The notes below the pieces were generated by a model. The model was not told the origin of the DNA, did no database searches, and was given only the letters and a program-made list of their open reading frames with translations. Source: CAWJNF01 sp963844235 (GTDB taxonomy: Bacteria > Actinomycetota > Thermoleophilia > Gaiellales > Gaiellaceae). From it: 64,000 nucleotides of DNA. This document shows positions 54,027 to 62,850 of the stretch, in pieces. Made by a program: the position numbers and the translations under genes. The stretch lies in the NCBI GenBank assembly GCA_963844235.1, contig CAWJNF010000008.1, forward strand, positions 806,001 to 870,000, given 5' to 3'. Numbering within the stretch: position 1 is the stretch's first letter; every line of letters begins with the position of its first letter.

Positions 54027-57000
54027 CTATGCGAGCATCGCGCGGGTCCGGTCCCCGTGCCACGCGAGGCCGAGCGCGTCGAAGCGAGCCGCAGCCTGCT
54101 CGACCAGGGCCCTGTCCTCACGCACGAGCCCCAGGGCTCGCAGGGCGAACGGCTCGAGATACGTCCGCGGCTGCATCAGAGGCAGGGCGTCAGACTCGAT
54201 CCGGTCACGGTCGCCGAGCGCCGCAAACGCATCGAGCCACGTAGCCAGCGCCGCGAGCTGCCCCCACGTCTCGTCCTGCGAGAAGACGGCGTCCCGGAGG
54301 AGCCGCGCGGCGCTATCCAGCTCGCCACGGAGGAAAGTGAGCTGGATGCGCGGCGGGTCGAGCAGGACGCTGTATCCCTCCATACCGAGCGCCTCGGAGC
54401 TGCCTTCGAGACGGCGTGCCTCGTCCTCGTCGGCGAGGTGTGCGCTCGCGAGGGCGGAGACGAGGAGCGAGCGAGAGTTGAGCACGCACGGCGTGGTGAG
54501 ATTCGCCGCGACCGCCTCCTCGACACGCGGTCCCAGCCGGCGGATGCCCTGCCAGTTCCCGGCGAGCTCTTCGACCTCGAGGAGGTAGGCAATCCCGTGC
54601 AGCTGATGGTGGGGCGTTAGCTGACGCGTGAGCTCCTCGTGGGTTCGCGCGAGGCGGCGAGCGTCGTGAATACGGCCACACCCGAGGTACCCGAGCGCTG
54701 CGCAGGCAAGGGTGCTCGCGTGGTGCCCGGGATCGCTGGTCTCGTCGAGCAGCTCGAGACGCCTCTCCGACCAGCCGAGGCACTCCTCGAAGCGGTTGCC
54801 GGCGAACGCCGTGACCGCGAGCGAGTCCAGCGCGTAGGAGCGAAGCTCGGCATCGCCCAGAAGCTCGGCTATCGAATGTGCCTCGCGCGCAGCCTCCTCG
54901 GCGGCCACGGGCTGCCAGTGCGAGCGAGCGATGAGCGCCTTCGCCCGGGCTCGGGTGTCCGGCGCCGCGAGCTCGAGCCCCTGCGCGATCCAGCTCTTGA
55001 CGAGCTCACGGTCCGGCCTCAGCCTCCACATCCCCGAGCGGATCGCGGTCTGGAAGACGAGCTCACCGTAGAGCTCGGCCTTCGCTGGCCGATCGACGCT
55101 CGCGCTGATCGCGTTCTGCATCGCGGCCCAGAACGCCTCACCGTCGTACTTGAGCGCGTTCGCCCGCCCGATCTCGAGCCAAGCGTCGGCTTGCTTCCAC
55201 TCGAGCGACTCGAGCTCGATGGCACGGTGCAGCAGCCCCAGGCCCTCGTCGATCTCGTACCGGCCCACCGCAAGCTCGGCGGCACGCCGTAGCCAGGCGA
55301 CCGCTTTCTCCCGTAGCTCTGCCAGCTCGTCCTCTTCCCCGGCCCATGCAAGATCGGCATCCTCCGGCCGCACCGCCTCGACGTAGTGATGCGCAAGGAA
55401 GGGAGCAAGCTCGTCGTGGTTCTCCACGGCACGCTCCATCCAGTCGGCGACCGCCGCGTGCAGGCGACCCCGCCGCGCCTTCGGGAGGCTGCTGTAGGCA
55501 ACCTCGCGAGTCAGCGCGTGCTTGAACGCGAACTCGTGCTCGCCGGCCAGGGTGGACGTGGAGCGGCGGCGTATGAAGTCGCGGTCCTCGAGGACCTCGA
55601 AGTCCGGCATCGCCCCCTCGAGCAACTCGCACACCGGCCCCGCCCAGAAGACGCGTCCGATAACCGCCGCCGTTTGAAGGGCCGCTTTCTCGGCGCTTCC
55701 GAGCAGATCGATGCGGGCCGCCAAGACGGCCTGGACCGAGTCGGGAATAGCGGGGCCGGGCTGAAACCGCTGCTCGTCCACGGCCTCGCCGGCGGGCCCG
55801 AGCGCGCCCTGGTCGATCAGCGACCCGACGAGCTCCTCGATGAAGAACGGATTGCCCTCCGCGCGTTCGACCACGATCGCGGACAGCGGCGCAGGGATAG
55901 CGCCCGCGACGAGCTCCTCGAGCATGCGGGCGGCCTCCGCCGGCGACAGGGGCTCGAGCCAGAGCGTCGCCGCATTGCGCTTGCCACCGCCCCAGGCGGG
56001 CCGGCGGTCAAGCAGCTCCGGGCGCCCGGTAGCAAGAACGAGGAGCGGCCCCCGCACGTCGCGCACGAGGCGGTCGATCAGGTCGAGCAGAGGCTCCTCG
56101 GCCCAGTGCAGATCCTCGACGAGGACGACCGCCGGCCGGTTGGCGACAAGCTCTCCGAGAAACTCGACCCACGCCTCGTACAGGCTGTGCCGCACCGCGA
56201 GCGGGTGGAGAGCGCCCACCGGCTCGAGCCCGAGCGTCAGTCCGAGACCCTCGCGGGCGCCGAGCAGGCGCCGAACCGTCTCGGGTGGTGTGTCCTCCTG
56301 GATGCCCAAGTGCTGCTTGAGGATCTCCCCGAGCGGCCAGTACGTGATCCCTCGCCCATACGGTATGCAGCGGCCCGTTAGGCGGAGCGGCTCGGGCTGC
56401 TCGGCGGCAAGCACGGCCCAGAGCTCGCCCACGAGGCTCGTCTTGCCAACCCCGGCATCCCCCATGAGCGTCACGCAGTGCGGCTCGCGCTCACGGACGA
56501 CACGGTGATAGGTCGCCTGAAGCAGCTCCAGCTCGCTCTGGCGACCGACGAACGTTCGCCTCAGACCGCCCACGCCAGGCGGCCGTATCGAGCCAAGGGC
56601 GCCCGCGAGCCGGCGGCAGAGGATTCCGTCCGGCCTGCCCTTCGCCTCGATCGTCCTCGGGCCGTCGAACTCGAAGGCGCCCCGTGCGGAGCCAACGGTC
56701 CGCTCGCCGACCAGGATCTCGCCAGGAGAGGCCGACTGCTCGAGCCGCGCAGCCACGTTGACCGCGTCGCCGGTGACGAAGGAGCTTCCCGCTCGCCGAC
56801 GGGCAGCGATGACATCACCCGTGTTGACTCCAATGCGGAGCGAGAGCTTGTCGCCGACGCTCTCCTCTATCCGTCGTTGCATCGAGAGCGCCGCATGGAG
56901 GGCACGCTCCGCATGGTCCTCCTGAGCCGCCGGGACGCCGAACACGGCCATGACGGCATCGCCGATGAACTTCTCGACGGTGCCGCCGGCGCTCTCGATC

Positions 57001-58121
57001 TCCGCGGCCATGGCGTCGTAGAAGCGGTCCAGAAGCGCGCGGGTGCGCTCGGGGTCCTGCTCGGCCAGATCGGGCGAGCCGACGAGGTCCGCGAAGAGCA
57101 CGGTCGCGAGCTTGCGCTCACCGCCCGGCGAGCCGGACTCAGTGGGCACTATCGGCGCCGGCACGCCCGATCGGGCATCGAGGCGCCCGAGCTCCGGCTC
57201 GGAGAACACCTCGGAGAAAGCGGGCGCGAGGCTCCTCTGCGCTTCGATGGGCACGAAGCCGGGCTCCTCCTCGAGCAGGCCCTGCGCCTCCAGCACGTTC
57301 CGGGCCTGGGCAACGAGCTCGCGGCCGCTCCGGAAGCGTTCGTGCGGCTTCTTCGCGAGGGCCCGAGCGACGAGCCCGTCGAACTCCTGCGGGAGGTCGG
57401 CGCCTCTCCTATGGAGCGCGGGCGGCTCCTCCTGGAGGTGCGCCCAGAGAACTGCGAGGTCGGAGTCGCGCCGGAAAGGCGTCTCGCCGGCCAAGCACTC
57501 GTAGAGCACGCAGCCCAGCGAGTAGAGGTCGGCGCGAAAGTCGACCGCGTCGCCTCGGATCTGCTCGGGGGCGGCGTAGTCGACCGTGCCCAGGAACTCG
57601 CCGGAGGCCGTCAGCCCCGAGATCGAGCTCACCTGCTTGGAAAGCCCGAAGTCGCACAGGTACGCGTGCTCGCCCTCGGCCAGCAGCATGTTGCCCGGCT
57701 TGACGTCCCGGTGTACGAGGCCGCGCCCGTGGGCCGCGTCGAGCGCCCCCGCCACCTGCCAGAGAATGTCGAGCGCACGGGAAGGCCGCAGCGCGTGCTC
57801 GCGCCTCAGCAGCGCCCGAAGGTCCGTGCCCTCCACGTAGCGCATGGCGATGTAGAGCACGCCGTCGGTCTCGCCGGCGTCGTAGATCGGGATCACGTTG
57901 GGATGGTCGAGACGGGCGGCGATCTCCAGCTCGCGCAGGAAGCGGTCGCGGAAGCGGGGGTCATCCGCCAGCTCGGCCGGAAGGAGCTTGAGCGCTGCCC
58001 TGCGGTGCAGGCGCAGGTGCTCAGCCAGATAGACGATCCCCATTCCTCCCCTGCCCAGCACCGATTCCAGCCGGTAGCCGGCCAGCTCGCTCCCGATCAC
58101 CGGATCGGCGTGCGGCGACAC
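54027..58121 (-). CDS. Ser/Thr kinase - class III nucleotide cyclase - ATPase - TPR fusion protein
   Basis: A 1364-aa signalling protein. Kinase (about 16-275): GRGGMGIVYLAEHLRLHR, Lys45, HRDVKPGNMLL (Asp139), CDFGLSK (Asp157). Class III cyclase (about 335-500): metal Asp345 in LFADLVGS, Asp388 in EKFIGDAVMAVF, transition-state Asn455/Arg459 in AVNVAARLEQ, so likely active. Then a STAND-type ATPase with Walker A GDAGVGKTSLV (Lys560), Walker B-like VVLVEDLHWAEEP, and a TPR/MalT-like helical C-terminus. No membrane segment. It joins kinase and cAMP/cGMP output in one chain. TAGGCT lies 6 nt before the GTG. Confidence 0.93.
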   Translation of the reverse strand: MSPHADPVIGSELAGYRLESVLGRGGMGIVYLAEHLRLHRRAALKLLPAELADDPRFRDRFLRELEIAARLDHPNVIPIYDAGETDGVLYIAMRYVEGTDLRALLRREHALRPSRALDILWQVAGALDAAHGRGLVHRDVKPGNMLLAEGEHAYLCDFGLSKQVSSISGLTASGEFLGTVDYAAPEQIRGDAVDFRADLYSLGCVLYECLAGETPFRRDSDLAVLWAHLQEEPPALHRRGADLPQEFDGLVARALAKKPHERFRSGRELVAQARNVLEAQGLLEEEPGFVPIEAQRSLAPAFSEVFSEPELGRLDARSGVPAPIVPTESGSPGGERKLATVLFADLVGSPDLAEQDPERTRALLDRFYDAMAAEIESAGGTVEKFIGDAVMAVFGVPAAQEDHAERALHAALSMQRRIEESVGDKLSLRIGVNTGDVIAARRRAGSSFVTGDAVNVAARLEQSASPGEILVGERTVGSARGAFEFDGPRTIEAKGRPDGILCRRLAGALGSIRPPGVGGLRRTFVGRQSELELLQATYHRVVREREPHCVTLMGDAGVGKTSLVGELWAVLAAEQPEPLRLTGRCIPYGRGITYWPLGEILKQHLGIQEDTPPETVRRLLGAREGLGLTLGLEPVGALHPLAVRHSLYEAWVEFLGELVANRPAVVLVEDLHWAEEPLLDLIDRLVRDVRGPLLVLATGRPELLDRRPAWGGGKRNAATLWLEPLSPAEAARMLEELVAGAIPAPLSAIVVERAEGNPFFIEELVGSLIDQGALGPAGEAVDEQRFQPGPAIPDSVQAVLAARIDLLGSAEKAALQTAAVIGRVFWAGPVCELLEGAMPDFEVLEDRDFIRRRSTSTLAGEHEFAFKHALTREVAYSSLPKARRGRLHAAVADWMERAVENHDELAPFLAHHYVEAVRPEDADLAWAGEEDELAELREKAVAWLRRAAELAVGRYEIDEGLGLLHRAIELESLEWKQADAWLEIGRANALKYDGEAFWAAMQNAISASVDRPAKAELYGELVFQTAIRSGMWRLRPDRELVKSWIAQGLELAAPDTRARAKALIARSHWQPVAAEEAAREAHSIAELLGDAELRSYALDSLAVTAFAGNRFEECLGWSERRLELLDETSDPGHHASTLACAALGYLGCGRIHDARRLARTHEELTRQLTPHHQLHGIAYLLEVEELAGNWQGIRRLGPRVEEAVAANLTTPCVLNSRSLLVSALASAHLADEDEARRLEGSSEALGMEGYSVLLDPPRIQLTFLRGELDSAARLLRDAVFSQDETWGQLAALATWLDAFAALGDRDRIESDALPLMQPRTYLEPFALRALGLVREDRALVEQAAARFDALGLAWHGDRTRAMLA

Positions 58122-58525
58122 GCAGTCAGCCTAGGGTCACGTGCCGACGGTCGCAAGACCGCAATCGCCCACCGGATCAGCTGCTGAGTCCGACGGCGCG
58201 GCGTGTGAGCCGGTCGGCCCGGTCGCGGCGCACGCCGCGGGCGCGTGACCCCTACGCTCCCCGTCCCAGCGTCGCGCCAGTGATCCCTCAGGCCCCGGTC
58301 GGACGCTGCCTGGCATGAACCTCGCGATCCTGCCGGTCGCTCGCGCGAACTGCATCCCCGTCGCCGTTGTCGTGCTCGGGCGATCGCACTGGCCCTGGCG
58401 GGTCTCACCCTGGCGCTTCAGCTCGCGGATGGCTGGCGCGACTGGCCCGATGCGCCGGCGTTCGAGAGCCCTGTCGAGACCTCGCGCGACCCCTCGCCCT
58501 GATCTTCGAGCCGGGATCAGCCGAG
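58122..58525. other. 404-bp region, no confident gene
   Basis: Apart from the -10 box of the kinase-cyclase gene, a plus-strand frame ending at 58502 reads AIALALAGLTLALQLADGWR and DWPDAPAFESPVETSRDPSP, like a small membrane protein, but has no credible start; a different frame carries an ATG at 58317. It may be a broken small gene. Confidence 0.3.
58128..58133 (-). promoter_or_regulatory. -10 box of the kinase-cyclase gene
   Basis: TAGGCT on the minus strand, exactly 6 nt before the GTG at 58121. Confidence 0.5.
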
Positions 58526-59836
58526 CTACGACACCTTGCGCTCGCGCTCCCCGGTCTCGGGCTCCCACCCGGTCAGGAACTCGATCTCGAGCAGCTCGAT
58601 ACGGGGGCCGTCCGTCTCGACGACCTGGAAGCGCAGGCCGTCCCAGACGACCTCGTCGCCGGCCTCTGGCGCTCGCCCCAGCTCGCCGAAGACGAAGCCC
58701 GCGAGGGTGTGGTAGTCCTCATGCGGCAGGTCGCGCCCGAAGCGCTCATTGAAGTCGTCGATCGGAAACGTGCCGTCGACCCGCACGGTGTGGTCGTCGA
58801 TGTGCTGGACGGAGTCGTCGGGCATGTCGTACTCGTCCTCGATCTCGCCCACGATCTCCTCCAGCAGGTCCTCGAGGGTGACGATCCCATGCGTGGAGCC
58901 GTACTCGTCGACGACGATCGCCATGTGCTGGTTCGTGCGCCGGAACTCGGTCAGGAGCGGCCCGAGATCCTTCGTCTCGGGCACGAAGTACGCCGGGCGC
59001 AGCAGGTCCTCGATCCGGACGTTGTCGATCCCGTTCGCGTAGAGCGCGGAGAAAAGGTCGCGCACGTGGAGGACGCCGACGATCTCGTCGAGCGACTCGC
59101 GGTAGGCCGGGTAGCGCGTGAACGGCGAGTCGATGACGGAGGCGAGGCACTCCTGCGCCGGCAGGTCGACGGGCACGCCGACGACCTCGGGCCGCGGGAC
59201 CATGACGTCGTGCACCTCCTTCTCGGCGAAGTCGAAGACCTTGTAGATCATCTCCTCCTCCGCCTCCTCGATCAGGCCCGTCTCCTCCGCCTCGGCGAGC
59301 ATCGAGCGGATCTCCTCCTCGCTGCGGACCACGAGGCCGACGGCCGCCGTGCGCATGCCGAAGAGCCGGAGGATCCCCTTGGCCGAACCCTGGAGCACGA
59401 GCACGAGGGGGTGCGCGATCCGCTGCATGAGGTCCACCGGCGCCGCCACGACCATCGCGATGCGCTCCGCGTGCTGGAGCGCGATCGCCTTGGGCACGAG
59501 CTCGCCCACGACGAGACCGAGGTAGGTGAGGATGGAGAAGGAGAGCAGGAAGGACACGGTGCGCGGCAGCAGCGGATCGAAGAAGTGCGCGAGCAGCGGC
59601 TCGCCGATGGCGCCGAGCAGGATCGAGAGCACCGTGATGCCGATCTGGACGGTCGAGATGAAGCGGACCGGCTCCTCCATGAGCCGAAGCGCGATCACGG
59701 CCCCTCGCTTGCCCACCCGCGCGCGTTCCTGCAGCAGGGCACGCCGCGCCGTGACGAGCGCGTACTCGGCCACGACGAAGTACGCGTTCCCCAGGACGAG
59801 CAGGAGCACGATCAGGATACGAAGGCCGTCGCTCAC
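58526..59836 (-). CDS. CNNM/CorC-type (HlyC/CorC) transporter-associated protein
   Basis: A 436-aa membrane protein. A DUF21 (CNNM) domain with about four hydrophobic helices (LRILIVLLLVLGNAYFVVAE, FISTVQIGITVLSILLGAIG, LSFSILTYLGLVVGELVPKA) is followed by a CBS pair (VHDVMVPRPEVVGVPVDL; TNQHMAIVVDEYGSTHGIVT) and a C-terminal CorC/HlyC domain (DYHTLAGFVFGELGRAP). The family handles magnesium/cobalt efflux; some members are called hemolysin. The GTG at 59836 is preceded directly by a perfect hairpin. It is divergent from the radical SAM gene. Confidence 0.9.
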   Translation of the reverse strand: MSDGLRILIVLLLVLGNAYFVVAEYALVTARRALLQERARVGKRGAVIALRLMEEPVRFISTVQIGITVLSILLGAIGEPLLAHFFDPLLPRTVSFLLSFSILTYLGLVVGELVPKAIALQHAERIAMVVAAPVDLMQRIAHPLVLVLQGSAKGILRLFGMRTAAVGLVVRSEEEIRSMLAEAEETGLIEEAEEEMIYKVFDFAEKEVHDVMVPRPEVVGVPVDLPAQECLASVIDSPFTRYPAYRESLDEIVGVLHVRDLFSALYANGIDNVRIEDLLRPAYFVPETKDLGPLLTEFRRTNQHMAIVVDEYGSTHGIVTLEDLLEEIVGEIEDEYDMPDDSVQHIDDHTVRVDGTFPIDDFNERFGRDLPHEDYHTLAGFVFGELGRAPEAGDEVVWDGLRFQVVETDGPRIELLEIEFLTGWEPETGERERKVS

Positions 59837-59853
59837 GCCCCGCCTCGCGGGGC
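59837..59853 (-). promoter_or_regulatory. Hairpin touching the CNNM/CorC start codon
   Basis: GCCCCGC-loop-GCGGGGC with 7-bp arms and a 3-nt loop ends directly at the GTG (59836), where a ribosome site would be. It could block initiation until melted. Confidence 0.45.
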
Positions 59854-59938
59854 GTACGTACTCGGCGGGATTTCGCCGTCCACCTGCCGGGCGAGTATAG
59901 CCACGGGGTCGGCGCGCCAAACATCGGTACCCGTGCTG

Positions 59939-59958
59939 TCGAACGTATGTTCTATAGT
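59939..59958 (+). promoter_or_regulatory. LexA (SOS) box overlapping the -10 of the radical SAM gene
   Basis: CGAACGTATGTTC (59940-59952) fits the Gram-positive/actinobacterial LexA consensus CGAACRNRYGTTY at every position. It abuts the -10 box TATAGT (59953-59958), and the ATG at 59965 follows after 6 nt, so bound LexA would block transcription. Confidence 0.75.
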
Positions 59959-59964
59959 GCGGGT

Positions 59965-60876
59965 ATGCCACGACTGTCCTATCTGGAGGACACGTGCAAG
60001 AGCGCGCTCAACCGTGTCCCGGAGGAGTCGCGACTGCCGTTTCGCTGGACGGTCAACCCCTACCGTGGCTGCTCGCACAGCTGCCACTACTGCTTCGCCC
60101 GCGCCTACCACGCCTACCTCGATCTCGGCATCGGCGAGGATTTCGCGTCGAAGATCGTCGTCAAGACGAACGTCGTCGAGGTACTCCGAGCGGAGCTCGC
60201 GTCGCCGCGCTGGACCGGCGAGCCGATCGCGATGGGGACGGCGACGGATCCGTACCAGCACTGCGAGGGGCGCTACCGGCTCACCCGGGGCATCCTCACC
60301 GCCCTTGCCGACTTCGAGAACCCGCTCTCGATCCTCACGAAGTCGACGCTCATCGTCCGCGACCTCGACGAGCTGCGACGACTCGACGCCGTAGCGGGAG
60401 CCTCCGTGTCCATGAGCGTCGGAACGCTCGACGAGCAGGTGAGGCGCATCATCGAGCCCGGCACCCCGCCCGGCAGGCGCAGGCTCGAGGTGCTCGCGCG
60501 CTTCGCCGACGCGGGCATTCGCACGGGCGTCCTGGTCGCTCCGATCCTGCCGGGCATCAGCGACGACGAGGAGCACCTCGACGAGGTGCTCGCTGCCTGC
60601 GCCGCAGCGGGCGTGCACAGCGCGACGCCGATCGTGCTCCATGTCAGGCAGTCGATTCGTGAGCACTTCATGCCCTGGCTGCGCGAGGCCTACCCGTGGC
60701 TCTACCCACGCTACGTGGAGCTGTACGGGAAGCGCGCCTACGCGCCCAGGTCCTACCTCGACGAGATCTCCGAACGATTCGCCCGGCTGCGGCTGCGGCA
60801 CGGGCTCGCGGCGTCGCCCGGGCGCCCGGACCCGGCCTCGCGCGAGCCGCGCGGCCAGCTGGCGCTGGCCGTTTGA
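59965..60876 (+). CDS. Radical SAM protein (Rv2578c / SplB-like)
   Basis: A 303-aa radical SAM enzyme. The [4Fe-4S] motif is CSHSCHYC with Cys36, Cys40, Cys43, preceded by NPYRGCSHS and followed by FARAYHAYLDL. Further family motifs: MGTATDPYQHCEGRYRLTRG and GVLVAPILPGISDDEEHLDE. The group is annotated as a spore photolyase-like DNA repair family; its reaction is not established. A LexA box in the promoter makes a DNA-damage role likely. The ATG at 59965 is used, not the ATG at 59947 inside the operator. Confidence 0.88.
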   Translation: MPRLSYLEDTCKSALNRVPEESRLPFRWTVNPYRGCSHSCHYCFARAYHAYLDLGIGEDFASKIVVKTNVVEVLRAELASPRWTGEPIAMGTATDPYQHCEGRYRLTRGILTALADFENPLSILTKSTLIVRDLDELRRLDAVAGASVSMSVGTLDEQVRRIIEPGTPPGRRRLEVLARFADAGIRTGVLVAPILPGISDDEEHLDEVLAACAAAGVHSATPIVLHVRQSIREHFMPWLREAYPWLYPRYVELYGKRAYAPRSYLDEISERFARLRLRHGLAASPGRPDPASREPRGQLALAV

Positions 60877-60978
60877 GCCTCATGCGCCAAGTGCTCGTTT
60901 CGAGCTCCTGCTAAAGGAAACGTGCCAAAGCACCGACAAGACTTGTACACGCACCCCGCGTATCATCTGAAACACCGT

Positions 60979-61599
60979 ATGCCTGCCGAGATCACCTGCC
61001 TCATCGCAGACGACCACGAGATCGTTCGTGAAGGGCTTCGCCTATCGCTCTCGCGAGCACCGCACATCCGCGTCGTCGGAGAGGCATCGGACGGCGAGAG
61101 CGCGATCTCCCTTGCCGAGCGGCGCCGGCCCGACGTCGTCGTGATGGACATCCGCATGCCGGGCATGGACGGCCTCGAAGCCACGAAAGAGCTGCTGGAG
61201 CGCCTGCCGGGGACGAACGTCCTTCTCTTCACCGCCTTCTCGGAGCGAAGCCTGCTCGGACGGGGGCTCGAATCGGGCGCGCGTGGCTACCTCCTGAAGG
61301 AGGCGACGAACGAGACGCTCGTCCGCGCGATCGAGAAGGTCGCGGGCGGCGAGGGCTACGTCGATCCGGCTCTGATGCCGACGTTCCTCTCACGCGACAC
61401 CCAGGATCTGCTGACGCCGCGCGAGCGCCAGATCCTCCAGCTCCTGGCTGACGGCATGTCGAACGCCGATGTCGCAGCCAAGCTCTTCATCAGCCAGGAG
61501 ACGGTGAAGAGCCACGTACGGCATATCCTCGCGAAGCTCGAGGCCGACACCCGCACGCACGCGGTCGCCATCGCGATTCGCGAGTCGATCATCGACTAG
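60979..61599 (+). CDS. NarL/LuxR-type response regulator
   Basis: A 206-aa two-component regulator. Receiver domain: acidic pair Asp11-Asp12 (LIADDHEIVREGL), phospho-acceptor Asp57 (VVVMDIRMPGMDG), Thr in LLFTAFSERS and Lys in GYLLKEATNE. LuxR helix-turn-helix: LTPRERQILQLLADGMSNAD and AKLFISQETVKSHVRHILAK. It probably works with the histidine-kinase-like gene 53 bp downstream. TATCAT lies 12 nt before the ATG. A longer start at the GTG 60922 is possible but has its GGA too close. Confidence 0.9.
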   Translation: MPAEITCLIADDHEIVREGLRLSLSRAPHIRVVGEASDGESAISLAERRRPDVVVMDIRMPGMDGLEATKELLERLPGTNVLLFTAFSERSLLGRGLESGARGYLLKEATNETLVRAIEKVAGGEGYVDPALMPTFLSRDTQDLLTPRERQILQLLADGMSNADVAAKLFISQETVKSHVRHILAKLEADTRTHAVAIAIRESIID

Positions 61600-61651
61600 A
61601 AGCCCTTTCGCCCGGGGCCCCGGCGGGCTCGCTGAGCTAGGCTCCGCCTTC

Positions 61652-62296
61652 GTGGGTGAAGCTGAGCGCGAATGGCTCGTCGCAAGGTTGATCACGGCCG
61701 AGCAGGACGAGCGGCGGCGGCTGTCGGTCGCGCTGCACGACGGGCCGCTACAGTCGCTCTCGGGCGTCGCGCTGATGCAGGATGCGGCGCTCGCCGCGAT
61801 CCGCGACGGGCGCGCGACGGAGGCCGCCGAACTGCTCGAGAACGCCGTCGCGCGCGAGCGCGGGATCATCCAGGAATTGCGTGACCTCTCGTTCGCAATC
61901 GAGCCGGTCGTGCTGCGCGACGCCGACCTCGAGGTCGCGGTGCGCCAGCTTGCCGACCAGCTCCAGCGCGCACGCCCGATCGACGTCGACGTGGACGTGG
62001 CCGCCGCTGCCGCGCTCGGCGAGAGGTCGCAGGTAGCCCTCTACCAGATTCTTCGCGAGGCGCTCAGCCAGGCGTCCGACCGGCGACCGACCCGCGTTTC
62101 CATCGTCGTGCGTGAGACTCCCGACCTCGGCTACGAGGTCGACGTCGCGGATGACGGCGTCGCGGAGCGGCGCCGCGCCAGCATCGAAGCGCTCGAGGAG
62201 CGCGCTCGGCTGCTGGGAGCGCTCGTCCAGGTCTCGGCCGACGAGAGCGGCACCGCCGTCTCCGTCTCCATCCCGCACCACGCCGCAGGGCGCTAG
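61652..62296 (+). CDS. HisKA_3-type sensor kinase, sensor-less, with degenerate ATPase motifs
   Basis: A 214-aa protein. The HisKA_3 H-box ERRRLSVALHDGPLQSLSG contains His29. The HATPase part has REALSQASDRRPTR where REALTN-H is expected, and VADDGVAERR for the DNGxGF G1 box, so ATP binding looks weakened. There is no sensor or membrane domain, so it receives its input from a partner or acts as a phosphatase or phosphotransfer protein. The GTG at 61652 has TAGGCT 8 nt upstream. It follows the response regulator gene. Confidence 0.75.
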   Translation: MGEAEREWLVARLITAEQDERRRLSVALHDGPLQSLSGVALMQDAALAAIRDGRATEAAELLENAVARERGIIQELRDLSFAIEPVVLRDADLEVAVRQLADQLQRARPIDVDVDVAAAAALGERSQVALYQILREALSQASDRRPTRVSIVVRETPDLGYEVDVADDGVAERRRASIEALEERARLLGALVQVSADESGTAVSVSIPHHAAGR

Positions 62297-62387
62297 CGCC
62301 GCACCCGCCGCGCTGGTCGCCGGCCCGGTCGGTCATCCTGCCCGTTACAGGGGCCGGAGCGGCACCGGCGTGGTCCAACCCCAGTCC

Positions 62388-62393
62388 AGGAGG
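62388..62393 (+). promoter_or_regulatory. Shine-Dalgarno of mscL
   Basis: AGGAGG, 7 nt before the ATG at 62401. Confidence 0.6.
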
Positions 62394-62400
62394 CGCGGAG

Positions 62401-62814
62401 ATGGAGAGAGCGACCGGCGTGATGAAGGAGTTCAAGGAGTTCCTGCTGCGCGGGAACGTCGTCGAGCTGGCCGTAGCCGTCGTGATCGCAACCGCGTTCG
62501 GCGTGCTCGTGAAAGCAGCCGTCGACTATCTGCTGACGCCGCTCGTCGCCGCGATCTTCGGGAAGCCGGACTTTTCGCAGCTCTCGTTCACGATCAACGG
62601 CAGCACGTTCCAGTACGGGGCGTTCATCAACGCCCTGATCGCGTTCGTGCTGATCGCCGCCGCCGTCTTCTTCGCCGTCGTCAAGCCCTACAACGCGTTG
62701 CAGGCGCGTCGCCAGAGGGGTGAGGAGGCCACGCTGAAGGTCTGCCCCGAGTGCGCAAGCGAGATCCCGTTCGCCGCGCGCCGTTGCGGATTCTGCACCT
62801 CCCAGCTCGCGTGA
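62401..62814 (+). CDS. mscL: Large-conductance mechanosensitive channel with C-terminal zinc ribbon
   Basis: A 137-aa channel that opens on membrane stretch to relieve osmotic pressure. The N-terminal signature MKEFKEFLLRGNVVELAVAV and first transmembrane helix VIATAFGVLVKAAVDYLLTP, then FSINGST-type loop and second helix IAFVLIAAAVFFAVVKPYNA are standard. Instead of the usual cytoplasmic helix it ends in a zinc ribbon, VCPECASEIPFAARRCGFC, with four cysteines. The ATG has a strong ribosome site upstream. Confidence 0.93.
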   Translation: MERATGVMKEFKEFLLRGNVVELAVAVVIATAFGVLVKAAVDYLLTPLVAAIFGKPDFSQLSFTINGSTFQYGAFINALIAFVLIAAAVFFAVVKPYNALQARRQRGEEATLKVCPECASEIPFAARRCGFCTSQLA

Positions 62815-62850
62815 GCACGGCCGTGTTGTGACCCTGAAGGGGACGATCGG

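Noticed and set aside
58367..59964. Plus-strand open frame opposite the CNNM/CorC gene
   Set aside because: Shadow of the minus-strand gene: charged, no motif, while the opposite strand has DUF21 and CBS domains.
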